Shown here in pieces: positions 9,223-17,838 of a stretch of DNA of 64,000 bases; the first letter of the stretch is position 1, and every line of letters starts with the position of its first letter. Origin of the DNA: JBGTBQ01 sp041749275 (GTDB lineage Bacteria > Acidobacteriota > Blastocatellia > Pyrinomonadales > Pyrinomonadaceae). Below the pieces are notes generated by a model. It worked only from the letters and a program-made list of their open reading frames with translations, had not been told where the DNA came from and ran no database searches. Both the position numbers and the translations under genes were made by a program. The DNA lies in assembly GCA_041749275.1 (NCBI GenBank), contig JBGTBQ010000295.1, positions 1 through 64,000 of the forward strand. The letters are read 5' to 3'.

Positions 9223-10074
9223 ATGACTCCCGCTGACAAACTGGCCGCGGCGGAGGCGCGCGGGCGCTTCGCGCGGGAGATGTCGAAGAGAGAGGCGACG
9301 ATTGACCTCGCGCGCGTGGCGCTGCTAATCGGCGCCGAAGAGGAGCCGTCGAGATGTGATGTCGGGCGCGGCATGGAGTTGCTCGAACGGATGGGACGTG
9401 AGGCGGGCGCACGTCTCCGGGGCGGCCACGAGAGGAGCGTCGAAGCGCTCAACCGCTACCTGTTTGAAGAAGAGGCGTTTGCCGGGAACCAGACCGATTA
9501 CTACGACCCCCGCAACAGTATGCTGCACCGCGTACTCGAACGTCGCGCGGGCATTCCGATTACGCTCTCGGTTGTATACATGGAGGTCGGGCGCTGTGCG
9601 GGTCTGCGCGTCGAAGGCGTCGGGATGCCCGGCCACTTCATCGTGCGCGTCTCGGAACCAACAGGCGAGGACGCACTGGTTGACCCATTCAACGGGCAGA
9701 CGATAAGCATGGACGATTGTCAGGAGCGGCTCGATATGATCTACGGCGGGCAGGTCACGCTCTCCAAAGAGCACCTGCGAGCGGTGGGGAATCGGGCGAT
9801 CATCACGCGCATTCTCGGCAATCTGAAAGCGGTCTACCTGCAAGCCAAACTGTATCGCCGTGCGCTCGCCGCCGTCGAGCGCATTCTCTTCATCAACCCG
9901 CATTCCCTCGACGAGCGCCGCGACCGTGGGATGATTCTGGCTCAACTCGACCGACTGCCGGAGGCCATCGCCGAGACACGCGCCTACTTGAAATTAGCGA
10001 CCGACGCGACCGATGCCGAGAACGTGCGCGAGCAACTGCAAAAGATGCACGCACGGTTGGCAATGCTCAACTGA
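9223..10074 (+). CDS. SirB1-family transglutaminase-like/TPR protein
   Basis: 283 residues. The family signature is clear: IDLARVALLIGAEE near the N-terminus, the NRYLFEEEAFAGNQTDYYDPRNS core, GIPITLSVVYMEVG, and VEGVGMPGHFIVRV. A C-terminal TPR-like part follows (AAVERILFINPHSLDERRDRGMI, about 215-280). SirB1/YchA proteins are cytoplasmic; their biochemical role is not established. The ATG at 9223 is kept although no Shine-Dalgarno is visible, because the residues ahead of the in-frame ATG at 9280 (RGRFAREM) belong to the family. Confidence 0.85.
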   Translation: MTPADKLAAAEARGRFAREMSKREATIDLARVALLIGAEEEPSRCDVGRGMELLERMGREAGARLRGGHERSVEALNRYLFEEEAFAGNQTDYYDPRNSMLHRVLERRAGIPITLSVVYMEVGRCAGLRVEGVGMPGHFIVRVSEPTGEDALVDPFNGQTISMDDCQERLDMIYGGQVTLSKEHLRAVGNRAIITRILGNLKAVYLQAKLYRRALAAVERILFINPHSLDERRDRGMILAQLDRLPEAIAETRAYLKLATDATDAENVREQLQKMHARLAMLN

Positions 10075-10142
10075 GCGTGCGTCTCACCAGCCCCGTCGAG
10101 GGCAAAAGTGGATAGCCGAGCTTGGCTTTTCAACTTTGAACT

Positions 10143-10439
10143 CTATTCCGGGTTGCCCTTGCAGCCGGGGCCGACGAGCGCGGGTATCTTTCCGCTGAGG
10201 ATGGGATAATTGGCGGCCTCTTCGTTGAGCGCCGTCCATTCTTGCAAGTGTTCAGGAACAGTTGTATCCGAGTAGATCGCCTCGACCGGGCATTCGGGTA
10301 CGCAGGCGTCGCAGTCAATGCAGGTTTCGGGGTTGATGTAGAGACGGTCGGGCAGTTCGTGAAACGCTTCGACGGGGCAGACGGCGGCGCAGTCCGTGTA
10401 CTTGCAGTCAACGCAATCTTCCGTGACGACGTAAGTCAT
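10143..10439 (-). CDS. fdxA: Seven-iron ferredoxin (3Fe-4S/4Fe-4S)
   Basis: 98 residues, FdxA type. MTYVVTEDC starts the chain, with cysteines C9, C12, C17 and C21 in the first motif and C40, C43, C46, C50 in the second, followed by the family tail VPEHLQEWTALNEEAA. It is a low-potential cytoplasmic electron carrier. It is convergent with the SirB1-like gene and divergent from the lipoprotein gene. The 264-nt upstream region shows no clear operator. Confidence 0.92.
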   Translation of the reverse strand: MTYVVTEDCVDCKYTDCAAVCPVEAFHELPDRLYINPETCIDCDACVPECPVEAIYSDTTVPEHLQEWTALNEEAANYPILSGKIPALVGPGCKGNPE

Positions 10440-10703
10440 CGCTTGCTTTCTCCTCCGCGAATTTTCTTGGGCGACAGCCTGAACCTTTGACGCTATCTGC
10501 TTCTATGCCAGTTGAGCGGTTCGTGTCAACCGCCACGAGGGGCGAGGCTCGCGGGAAGCCGAGGGGATTCACGCCGGTAATAGTTTTAAGGTGCGTAATC
10601 AAGCAGTGGTAATATGGGTCGCCGTTGAAACCCGCCAGCCGCGTGGAGACAACCCTCAATCAACGATCTTTTAAGTCATAGTCGAACAATGAAGGAGTGA
10701 AAG

Positions 10704-11132
10704 ATGAGAGAGTCAAAATCGAGTCTGGTATTTCCACTAGGGCTGCTGCTCTTCGTCGTTCTGGCGTGTAATTTCAGCGCCTCAACGGCCAACATCAGCA
10801 GTCTGAAGCTCGGCAAGGATAGGGACATCAGCCAAGAGACGAGCAGCTTTAGCCCGAACGACACGATCTATGTGCTTGCCACTATCTCTAACGCACCGGG
10901 CGCGGTCAAAGTCACGGGGCGATTGGTAATTGAGTCCGTCGAGGGCGAGGAAAGCGGGCCAATACCGGGCCTCGAAAAGACGCTCGAATTGCCGGGCAGC
11001 AGCACGGCGACATACAGCTTCTCGCCGCCGCCGAACGGCTTCCCGAAGGGGAAATATAAGGTGGAAGTCCTGATGCTAAACGAGGCCGGAGAGCAAAAGG
11101 ATCAAAAGTCAGCTAGTTTTACCATCTCTTGA
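10704..11132 (+). CDS. Hypothetical lipoprotein
   Basis: 142 residues with a lipoprotein signal: Arg/Lys start, hydrophobic stretch FPLGLLLFVVL and lipobox ending in Cys22 (VLAC). The mature part looks like one all-beta sandwich (IYVLATISNAPGAVKVTGRLVIE; a C-terminal GKYKVEVLMLNEAGE strand pair), as in small Ig-like or DUF-type lipoproteins of this phylum. GAAGGAG precedes the ATG. Function unknown; monocistronic by layout. Confidence 0.7.
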   Translation: MRESKSSLVFPLGLLLFVVLACNFSASTANISSLKLGKDRDISQETSSFSPNDTIYVLATISNAPGAVKVTGRLVIESVEGEESGPIPGLEKTLELPGSSTATYSFSPPPNGFPKGKYKVEVLMLNEAGEQKDQKSASFTIS

Positions 11133-11167
11133 CACAGCATTTGTAAACTGTGTGTGGAATAACGGAC

Positions 11168-11198
11168 GGGCGCGGCATCAACACTTGACGCCGCGCCC
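11168..11198. terminator. Hairpin between convergent genes
   Basis: 14-nt arms 11168-11181 and 11185-11198 (GGGCGCGGCATCAA against TTGACGCCGCGCCC, one mismatch) around a 3-nt loop, between the convergent lipoprotein and AAA ATPase genes. No U-tract on either side, so it is a bidirectional hairpin of uncertain efficiency. Confidence 0.5.
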
Positions 11199-11275
11199 GC
11201 TATTCGTAAGCAATGCCCTCCACACTTGCGCGGTGGCGCCGGCCACACGTGTTGTCGAGTGTTTGATGAAGAGTT

Positions 11276-12340
11276 TCAGGCTCGCTTCAGGTTCCGTGCG
11301 GCCTGCGTCTTGGGCGCTTGCTCGCTCGTCTCGCTATCGGGCGCGGCCTGCGCCATCTTCAGCCGCTCGGCGCGGGTCGTCATGCGGCGGTCGAGGTCGG
11401 CGACCTGTTCGGGGCTGAGGCGGTAGATGTTCGGCTGGTTGTGATAGACGCGCGCCCCCGTCACCACGTCGGCCTGTTTGAAACCGAGCCGCTCGGCCTT
11501 CGTCACGAGTTCCTGCACAGTTAGCTGCGGCTGGACGAGCGTGAGGGGCGCTTTCTCTTCGAGCGTCTCCGGGGCGGCGGGAATCTTCGCCGCCTCGCGG
11601 TCGAGGTCAACGCCGTCCGAGCGCTTCATGTGTTCGAGAAAGTCTTTGAACGCCACGTCGCCCGTCAACTCGAAGCCCACCTCGAAGGCCGGACTGTTCG
11701 ACTTGACGACCTGAAAGACGCGCGTGATTTCGCCGTCACGCTCCTGCAAAGAGACTTCGACCATCACGTCCACGAAGTATTCCAGCCCGCTCGCCGTCAT
11801 CGGCAGCACGCGGCCCACCTCGTTATCTTCCTTCGCCTCTTTACCCTTCGCCGGAATCTGGTCAACGATGACGACGGATTTCCCGCTCTCGATGCAGAGC
11901 CGGCGCAGGACGCCCTGCAAGATCATCTGGTCGGCGGCCAACTCTTCAGCCGTCGGCTGCGCCAGCGGGTCGTCCGTCCGCTCGCGCACCGCCGCGATGG
12001 TCTCGCTGTGCTTGGCGCTGAAGTACGAGGCCCACGAATCCAGACCGAAGCAGCCATAATTCTGCTCGCGCCCTTCGCCGGAAAGCGCCCAGTCAATGAA
12101 CTCCGGCAGTTCGTCCGGACGCTCGACTTCGAGGCCGTCGAACAGCGTCCCGACGCCCTTCAACAGACGCGACTTGCGCTCGACATCGAAGATGCAGAGG
12201 CGGCCCAAACCCGCGTCCGCCATGCTGCGGAGGAAGAAGCTTTTGCCCGCGCCCGCCCCGCCCCGCACGGCCATCACAAGACGCTGCTGGCGTGGCCGTC
12301 GGCTCAAGGGATTGATTTTCGGTTTCGTCGTGTTGCTCAT
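11276..12340 (-). CDS. Phage-type AAA ATPase (AAA_24/Sak4-like), isolated
   Basis: 354 residues. Walker A is GGAGAGKS (27-34). GLDS (99-102) or VVIVD (156-160) serves as Walker B. The core up to about residue 240 resembles AAA_24/RecA-like NTPases of phage recombination modules, which bind single strands with SSB. The C-terminal third is a Pro/Glu-rich linker plus a small region (QELVTKAERLGFKQADVVTG) unlike the core. No phage gene, SSB or exonuclease is nearby. It may be a domesticated gene. Codon use resembles its neighbours. Confidence 0.7.
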   Translation of the reverse strand: MSNTTKPKINPLSRRPRQQRLVMAVRGGAGAGKSFFLRSMADAGLGRLCIFDVERKSRLLKGVGTLFDGLEVERPDELPEFIDWALSGEGREQNYGCFGLDSWASYFSAKHSETIAAVRERTDDPLAQPTAEELAADQMILQGVLRRLCIESGKSVVIVDQIPAKGKEAKEDNEVGRVLPMTASGLEYFVDVMVEVSLQERDGEITRVFQVVKSNSPAFEVGFELTGDVAFKDFLEHMKRSDGVDLDREAAKIPAAPETLEEKAPLTLVQPQLTVQELVTKAERLGFKQADVVTGARVYHNQPNIYRLSPEQVADLDRRMTTRAERLKMAQAAPDSETSEQAPKTQAARNLKRA

Positions 12341-12708
12341 GTCTCTGTTACCTCATTCAGCCGGTTCCCGGCGTCTCTGAAAATCAGGTTGACTGTTAAT
12401 TTGTGGCCTAACTGCTTACATTAGCCTTCCGCCCTCAAAGGATTCTGAGCGCAAGCCTTGTGAACGGGGAGCACTATAGCACGGTTCGCGCGAGAATGGA
12501 ACAATATTTCATGGATGAAACGAGATTTTTTTTAACGGGGGGAGAAATAAGGAGACAGACGGATGGGAGCAGGAGACGGGAAGCGACAGGAAATCGCGGC
12601 AAGAAACCTAAAAAGATGTTGAGATTTGGGATTCGGAAATCGAGCGGCGAGCTTCCGGAGCGAAAGCTCTTAAACCTGCCCGCGGCTCCCGTCCATCCGC
12701 CTCCAGCC
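12341..12708. other. Intergenic region with a degenerate palindrome
   Basis: 368 nt between two minus-strand genes. The left arm about 12553-12590 (GACAGAC GGATGGG AGCAGGA GACGGGA) is partly complementary to 12684-12711 (GCTCCCG TCCATCC GCCTCCA), the latter starting at the stop of the response regulator. The central loop holds a small hairpin (GAGCTTCCGGAGCGAAAGCTC-like). The remainder is upstream of the AAA ATPase; no promoter is obvious. Confidence 0.45.
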
Positions 12709-13092
12709 TCAGTTCAGGAGGTTGTTCAGCAGGTCTTTGAGAAAGTTGAAGTCAATCGGTTTCGTGACATAGGCGTTGCAGCCGGCGGCGAGCGCGCGTG
12801 CGCGGTGATCCGCGTCCGGGTAGGCGGTGACGGCGACGATCAGCACGCCGCCGAGGTCGGGGTTGGCGCGGATGCGCTCGGTGGCGGCGAAGCCGTCGAG
12901 CTTTGGGAGGTTCAGGTCCATCAGGATGATTTCCGGGCGCTCGCGCGCGGCGATCTCGACAGCCTGTTCACCGTCGGCGGCTTCGAGGATGTGATAACCT
13001 TGCTTTTCCAACGCCAGCCGCATGGCTAGGCTCGTGTCTTCGTAGTCTTCCACCACGAGGATGGTCGTGTTACCGGTTTGCGTCTCTTCCAT
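12709..13092 (-). CDS. Single-domain response regulator (CheY-like)
   Basis: 127 residues, receiver domain only. The acidic pair is E15/D16, the phospho-acceptor is D59 in MDLNLPKLDG, the switch threonine is T89 and the conserved lysine is K111 (TKPID). There is no output domain, so it acts by protein contact. No histidine kinase is adjacent. The start ATG at 13092 is preceded by GGGAAC, a weak ribosome site. Monocistronic. Confidence 0.92.
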   Translation of the reverse strand: MEETQTGNTTILVVEDYEDTSLAMRLALEKQGYHILEAADGEQAVEIAARERPEIILMDLNLPKLDGFAATERIRANPDLGGVLIVAVTAYPDADHRARALAAGCNAYVTKPIDFNFLKDLLNNLLN

Positions 13093-13247
13093 GTTCCCTC
13101 TGACTCCTCAACTTGGGTGCGTGGCAACATAATCGCTTTGTAACGAGTTTGCAACGATGGAAGAGCAGCGCAACGGTTATGATGCCCGGTGTGCCGGCGA
13201 CGGCGCGAACCGTACTCTCACCTTTTTCACTTTGATAATCAGCCACG

Positions 13248-13508
13248 ATGAAGGACGAAGAATTGATGAACGAGCAGGCGTTCCGCGAGCGCGAGTGTAT
13301 TCACCGCGCCGCGGGGGTCGAAGGCGAATACTACAGAGGCGACGCCTACATCAAACACCTGATGCGGTTGCGGAGCAAAGAGGCGCACAGCTTCGCCGGC
13401 AAAGTCACATCCTTTTTCTGGGCCGACGCGCCACAGATCATCGTGTGGCTGTGCGGTGATTGTGCCTCCGAACTTGGCCTGCGCGAGCGCGAAGCGAGTC
13501 TGGTCTGA
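13248..13508 (+). CDS. Hypothetical small protein
   Basis: 86 residues, unrecognised. It is charged at the N-terminus (NEQAFRERECIHRAAGVEGEYYRGDAYIKHL) and has a C-terminal segment with WLCGDCASELGL, where C-x2-C could be half of a metal site. No signal peptide. An ATG six codons in (13266) is an alternative start. Codon bias fits the genome. A 7-nt-period palindrome starts at its stop codon. Confidence 0.5.
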   Translation: MKDEELMNEQAFRERECIHRAAGVEGEYYRGDAYIKHLMRLRSKEAHSFAGKVTSFFWADAPQIIVWLCGDCASELGLREREASLV

Positions 13509-13562
13509 TTGCGGTTAGCGGTTTGCGGATTGAAAAGTACCATCTTCTAATCCGCATTCCGC
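13508..13562. repeat. Seven-nt-period palindrome
   Basis: The left arm has heptamers ATTGCGG TTAGCGG TTTGCGG ATT (13508-13531). The inverted right arm AATCCGC ATTCCGC (13549-13562) pairs with it, the best match being GCGGATT against AATCCGC. It starts at the last base of the preceding gene's TGA and ends 13 nt from the stop of the convergent zinc-ribbon gene. Confidence 0.7.
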
Positions 13563-13574
13563 ACTCAAAGAGGA

Positions 13575-13867
13575 TTAGCCCGTGAGGTGTTTGCCGCAGC
13601 GGTTGCAGTGGCGGGCCGAAGTGTCGCGCCGCAGGAGTCGCCGCAGGAGTCGCAGGTCGAGCGGGTGACACGCAGTTCCGCGCCGCAGGTCGAACAGAAG
13701 GCCGAGCCGGAGGTGGCGACCGCGCCGCACGTCCCGCAACGACCCGGCAGCGGCGGCACGTAGCCGCCGGCCTTGCGCGCGACGTGCGCCTCGATCATCT
13801 GACAAACGACAGACACGCTCTCACTCACAATCGCGCCTTCCGCCCGACGCCTTGAATCGGGTTGCAA
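13575..13867 (-). pseudogene. Double zinc-ribbon protein with an apparent frameshift
   Basis: The first ribbon is intact (CGTCGAVATSGSAFCSTCGAEL). The second begins as STCDSCG, then the frame reads low-complexity residues to a stop at 13565. The alternative frame over the same bases gives ARHCNRCGKHLTG-stop, ending at 13575, which would complete a canonical CxxC...CxxC ribbon. A 12-bp tandem duplication (CGACTCCTGCGG twice, about 13627-13650) lies exactly at the shift. Either a real frameshift or an assembly error. It follows the previous gene of the operon by 6 nt. Confidence 0.65.
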
Positions 13868-13873
13868 GTCGCT

Positions 13874-14443
13874 CTAATTCTCCTTCGCGCCTTTCTTGCC
13901 TGACTTTGCTTTTTCCGGTTGATCCTCAACGTTGTGGCGTTTTGCAGCTTCGATAATCTCGGCAGTCTTCTCGATTACTTCTTCTAGTGCTTCGCGCTCA
14001 CCGAGTTCTGTGGCCGAGTCGCGGAGAGGCGTGAGTTGCGGGAGTAACTTCGTCGCGGCGCCCGCGAGTTTGGAGAGCGACTTGGCGAGCAAAGAGCTTT
14101 TGGGGTCGCGGGTGTGTGTGTCGTCAATGTTGAGGACGGCTTCGTCGAGAATCTTGAACATGTCATCGAGAAGCTGACGACGCGTCCCCTTCACCTCGCC
14201 CCACTGCTCCCTGTCCTTTTCAAGTTGCCGCGAGGTCGGCTCGGCGAGCGCCAGCAGCCGTCGCTCGGCGGCTTTGATGAAGACGGCTGTCCGCAGGTCG
14301 AGTTGTTGTGCATCGCGCACCAGCTCGATCTCTTCGGGCGTCAGGTGCTCTCGTTGCCGCGCGGCGGACAGCGGAGCGAAGAGTGAAGCGATGAGTAAGG
14401 CGACGAGCAGGAAAAAGGAGAGCGGTCGTGATGCATTCGTCAT
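13874..14443 (-). CDS. Secreted helical protein, unknown function
   Basis: 189 residues with a Sec signal peptide (SFFLLVALLIASLFAPLSAARQ) and an almost entirely alpha-helical mature part (LTPEEIELVRDAQQLDLRTAVFIKAAERRLLALAE). It ends in a Lys-rich tail. Third gene of a minus-strand operon beginning at 16624. I do not recognise a named family. The QxLDxRTxxFIKAAERRL pattern recalls small periplasmic proteins seen in acidobacterial genomes next to TPR proteins; that link is inference. Confidence 0.6.
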   Translation of the reverse strand: MTNASRPLSFFLLVALLIASLFAPLSAARQREHLTPEEIELVRDAQQLDLRTAVFIKAAERRLLALAEPTSRQLEKDREQWGEVKGTRRQLLDDMFKILDEAVLNIDDTHTRDPKSSLLAKSLSKLAGAATKLLPQLTPLRDSATELGEREALEEVIEKTAEIIEAAKRHNVEDQPEKAKSGKKGAKEN

Positions 14444-14504
14444 GTCTGTCTGAATCGAGTGGTCGTCTCAAAAAGATGCTCGCCCGGTGGTCGAGCCGTC
14501 GGCT

Positions 14505-15158
14505 TCAGGGCTTCTTCTCCGGCACGTTCGGGGCGCTCTTCGCGCGTTGGTCGTCGGGCGATTTCTTCTCCGAGTCGGAATGATCGCGCAAGACCGTGTC
14601 GCCGTAAAACGATTCGAGGGCGTCCGTGCGCGACTGGCGCACGAAATCGAGCGCCGCTTTGATGTGGACGGCGCTCTGCGCGGGTGTCATCCGCCGCATC
14701 TTCTCGATGCGCGGGGTGTTCTCGCGCAGGGCTAGATCAATGCGCTTGAAGTTGTCGCGTGCCTTGTTATCCTTTCGGCCTGACCGCTGGATGAATTGAA
14801 CGGCGTCGGAAATCAGCGCCTGATAGATGCCCAACTCGACGCCCGCCGCGTCGTAGCGCTCGGCCTGTGTATGCGCCTCGGCGCTCAACAGGCGCACGCC
14901 GGCCAGTTCGAGGCTGAATTTTGTACGCTCCTTGATATCCTTTACCTGAGAGAGTCGGGCGCGTGCATCGCTGGGGATGAACTTCATCGGCGGCGGCGCG
15001 GGGTCGTGCTCGCCGGCGCGCGCGACCGGCCCCTGCGGCCCTTGTGCGCTCGCCTCGACGGCACAGAAGGCGGCGCAGGTAATTACGACCAAAGCCTTCG
15101 CTACGGCCAACGTCAGGCGTGTTCTGTTCCGCGGCACGATGTCTTGCTGGAGTCTCAT
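14505..15158 (-). CDS. Secreted helical protein, unknown function
   Basis: 217 residues. The signal peptide is long (LTLAVAKALVVITCAAFCAVEASA, cut near residue 39). The mature part is helical (DARARLSQVKDIKERTKFSLELAGVRLLSAEAHTQAERYDAAG) and could form a helical hairpin bundle similar to the next protein. Its ATG overlaps the TPR gene's stop (TAATG at 15156-15160), so translation is coupled. Probably works with that TPR protein in the periplasm. No catalytic motif is visible. Confidence 0.6.
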   Translation of the reverse strand: MRLQQDIVPRNRTRLTLAVAKALVVITCAAFCAVEASAQGPQGPVARAGEHDPAPPPMKFIPSDARARLSQVKDIKERTKFSLELAGVRLLSAEAHTQAERYDAAGVELGIYQALISDAVQFIQRSGRKDNKARDNFKRIDLALRENTPRIEKMRRMTPAQSAVHIKAALDFVRQSRTDALESFYGDTVLRDHSDSEKKSPDDQRAKSAPNVPEKKP

Positions 15159-16624
15159 TAGCGATTCTTTCTCCCGGTCTTCGCACCCTCGCCGCGCTTG
15201 ATCTGTCGGCGCAGGGAGGGCAGGCGCAGCTTGACCTTGTCAATCTCCAGTTGGTTGGTCTGCGCGTCAGCGCGCGCAAGGAACGTCTCGTAGGCGCCGA
15301 GCGCTTCCGGATATTCGCCGAGGTGGTCGTGCGAGCTGCCGATCAGGAAGTAGACGACGGCGAGTTCGGGGCGCGCGCGGCTAACCCATTTGTATTCCTC
15401 CGCGGCGCGCTTGTAAAGCTTCAACGCATAGAGCGCGGCGGCGAAGTTGGCGTGGGCCGTGTAATGTTCGGGCGCGAATTGCAGCACGCGCTCAAGAATG
15501 GCGGCGGCTTCGGCGATTTGCTTGAGCTGAATAAGCGACGCCGCGTATCCAGTGGCGTAGTCCGGATTGCGCGGCTCGACCTCGGAGGCGCGCCGGTAAT
15601 AATCGCGCGCGCGTGGCGGGTCGCTTGTCCGAGAGAGCGAGCCGAGGCAGGCGAGCGCGGCGGCGTTGCGCGGCTCGCCTTCGACGATTTTCTCCAACGC
15701 GGCGCGCGACTCCGGCGTGTCTTCACACCGGGCGTCGAGGGCGAGCCGCACCTTTGCCGCCTCATCCGCGACCTTCGCCTCAGCCGGGAGCGAGTCGAGG
15801 ACGCGGCGCGCATCCGAAGCGCGCCCCATGCGCCCGTAGAGACTCGCCAGCAAGGGGCTGAGTTTCACATCCTCGGTGGCGGCCACTTCCGCCGCCCGCA
15901 TGTCCGCGAGGGCTTGCTCCGGCTGGCCCGATTCTAAAAATATCTCGGCGCGACGCAGCCGTGCTTCGGCGTGGCCCGGCTCGATTTCGAGTGCGCGTGA
16001 GAAACTCTTGAGCGCGGCGGCGTCGTCCTTCGCCGCACGCTCGATTGAACCGCGCGCGACCCACATGTTGGCGTTGCGTTCATCGAGCGCCGTCACGCGC
16101 TGCCAGAGCGCGACGGCCTCGCGCGTGTCGCCGGCGCGGGCGCGCAAGTCCGCGAGCGTGATGACGACCGCCAATTTTTTCACGCCGAGTTCGTTCTTCG
16201 CGTCGAGTTCGAGGGCGCGGCGCAGCGCCGTTTCAGCGTCGCGCACGCGCCCCTCGACGCGCGCCAACAAAAGCCCGAGCGCCGCGTGCGGGAGCGGCCA
16301 CTTCGGCTGTAGCTCCGAAGCGCGGCGGTACGATTTCTCCGCCTCGGACAGGCGGTTCAGCGCGGCGAGCGCGCCGGCCTTCTGGTACTCGACTTCCGGA
16401 AATTCGGGACGCAGTTTGAGCGCCTCTTCATAAAATTCAAGCGCCTGCTCGTACTCCTGTTTGGCGTGCGCTTTCTGTCCCTTGTCGAAAAGCTTGATGG
16501 GATCGGCGGCCTCGTCGCTGAGTTCGTCCAACTCGTCCTGCGCGATGGACGACGAGGCGCACGTCAAGAGGAGGAGCGACAACACGAGGGCCTTCAAGGT
16601 CTGTTGAATGAATTGGGGCGGCAT
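15158..16624 (-). CDS. Secreted TPR-repeat protein
   Basis: About 488 residues from the ATG at 16624; a GTG at 16654 would add ten residues. Signal peptide (LKALVLSLLLLTCASSSIAQ) followed by about eleven tetratricopeptide units spanning nearly the whole chain (KLFDKGQKAHAKQEYEQALE, SFSRALEIEPGHAEARLRRA). It is a scaffold with no enzyme domain. First gene of an operon with two secreted helical proteins and a zinc-ribbon gene. The role is likely envelope assembly or complex organisation; this is inference. Confidence 0.8.
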   Translation of the reverse strand: MPPQFIQQTLKALVLSLLLLTCASSSIAQDELDELSDEAADPIKLFDKGQKAHAKQEYEQALEFYEEALKLRPEFPEVEYQKAGALAALNRLSEAEKSYRRASELQPKWPLPHAALGLLLARVEGRVRDAETALRRALELDAKNELGVKKLAVVITLADLRARAGDTREAVALWQRVTALDERNANMWVARGSIERAAKDDAAALKSFSRALEIEPGHAEARLRRAEIFLESGQPEQALADMRAAEVAATEDVKLSPLLASLYGRMGRASDARRVLDSLPAEAKVADEAAKVRLALDARCEDTPESRAALEKIVEGEPRNAAALACLGSLSRTSDPPRARDYYRRASEVEPRNPDYATGYAASLIQLKQIAEAAAILERVLQFAPEHYTAHANFAAALYALKLYKRAAEEYKWVSRARPELAVVYFLIGSSHDHLGEYPEALGAYETFLARADAQTNQLEIDKVKLRLPSLRRQIKRGEGAKTGRKNR

Positions 16625-16923
16625 CGAAGTCCGGGTGCAGTCCTGAGCGACCACGTGGAAACGAAATAAATTTTCTTGTTAAGGAGACGCTCGACCGCTT
16701 TGGCAGGAATATATCACGCGTCCTTCATGCGAGTCTACGCGGATGCACTCCCCACTTGTTGATGCGACATCGGCACGTGCGGGTTGCGCGGCGGAGAAGG
16801 CATGAGATAACATTCGCTGACAGGAGATTCACTCGTAATTCAATTTCAATCAATCTGTTTCATGGTTGCCCGCGGGGCGCGAGGTGTGGCCTCAAGCCCG
16901 CAAGGCAGCGAGCGTGAGAATCA

Positions 16924-17838
16924 TTGGAAGGATTGACGGTCGAAGCAACCTCTTGCGTTGAAGCGCGCGAAGTCCCCGGCGAAGCCGTGGAGCGAGAGCG
17001 TGCGTTGCGCGCGTTGCTGCGTGAGATGGGGTCGGTCCTTGTCGCCTTCTCAGGGGGCGTGGACAGCGCCTATTTGGCGCACGTCGCCACTGAGGAGTTG
17101 GGGGCGCGCGCGCTCTGTGTGACGGGCGAATCGGCGAGCCTCGCCTCAAACCAGCGCGCGGAACTCTTCGCCCTCGTCGAGCGCTTCGGCTTTCGGCATG
17201 AGACGATCAACACCGAAGAGACGGAAGACCCACGCTACCTGCGTAACGCTTCCGACCGTTGTTACTTCTGCAAGAACGAACTCTACTCGAAGCTCGCACC
17301 GCTGGCCGCCGCGCGCGGTTTTTCTTTCGTCGTTGACGGCTCGACGACGGACGACCTCGGCGATTACCGACCGGGACGCGAAGCCGCGAAAGAGCGCGGC
17401 GTCCGCAGCCCGCTCGTCGAAGTCCGGATGAGCAAAGATGACGTGCGCGAGATGAGCCGGGTGGCAGGGCTTCCGACGTGGGACAAACCGGCCAGCCCGT
17501 GTCTCTCGTCGCGCATCGCCTACGGCACGCCCGTCACCATCGGGCGCCTGCACACGGTTGACCGTGGCGAAGAGATCATGCGCGAACTTGGCTTCCGCGA
17601 ATTCCGCGTGCGCCACCACGACGAGTTGGCGCGGATCGAGATAGCCCCGGCGGAACTCGACCGCGCGCTCCGGCGCGAGACGGTGGACGAACTCGCACGG
17701 CGCTTCCGCGCGCTCGGCTTTCGCTATGTCACGCTCGACCTGCACGGCTACCGCACGGGCGCGATGAACGAGGTCTTAAATAGCACTCAACTCTCAGCGG
17801 TCCGCACTCAGCCCGATGAAAAAATAGCCGGAAGCTGA
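16924..17838 (+). CDS. larE: ATP-dependent sacrificial sulfur transferase LarE
   Basis: 304 residues. It has the PP-loop SGGVDS (43-48), the DGSTTDDLGDYRPG segment, and CLSSR with Cys193, the position of the sulfur-donor cysteine in single-cysteine LarE. It builds the nickel-pincer cofactor of lactate racemase-type enzymes with LarB and LarC; neither they nor a LarA homologue is in the window. The start is uncertain: TTG at 16924, TTG at 16933 or GTG at 16987. After MNEVL the last 19 residues come from a palindromic repeat, which also supplies the stop. Confidence 0.9.
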   Translation: MEGLTVEATSCVEAREVPGEAVERERALRALLREMGSVLVAFSGGVDSAYLAHVATEELGARALCVTGESASLASNQRAELFALVERFGFRHETINTEETEDPRYLRNASDRCYFCKNELYSKLAPLAAARGFSFVVDGSTTDDLGDYRPGREAAKERGVRSPLVEVRMSKDDVREMSRVAGLPTWDKPASPCLSSRIAYGTPVTIGRLHTVDRGEEIMRELGFREFRVRHHDELARIEIAPAELDRALRRETVDELARRFRALGFRYVTLDLHGYRTGAMNEVLNSTQLSAVRTQPDEKIAGS

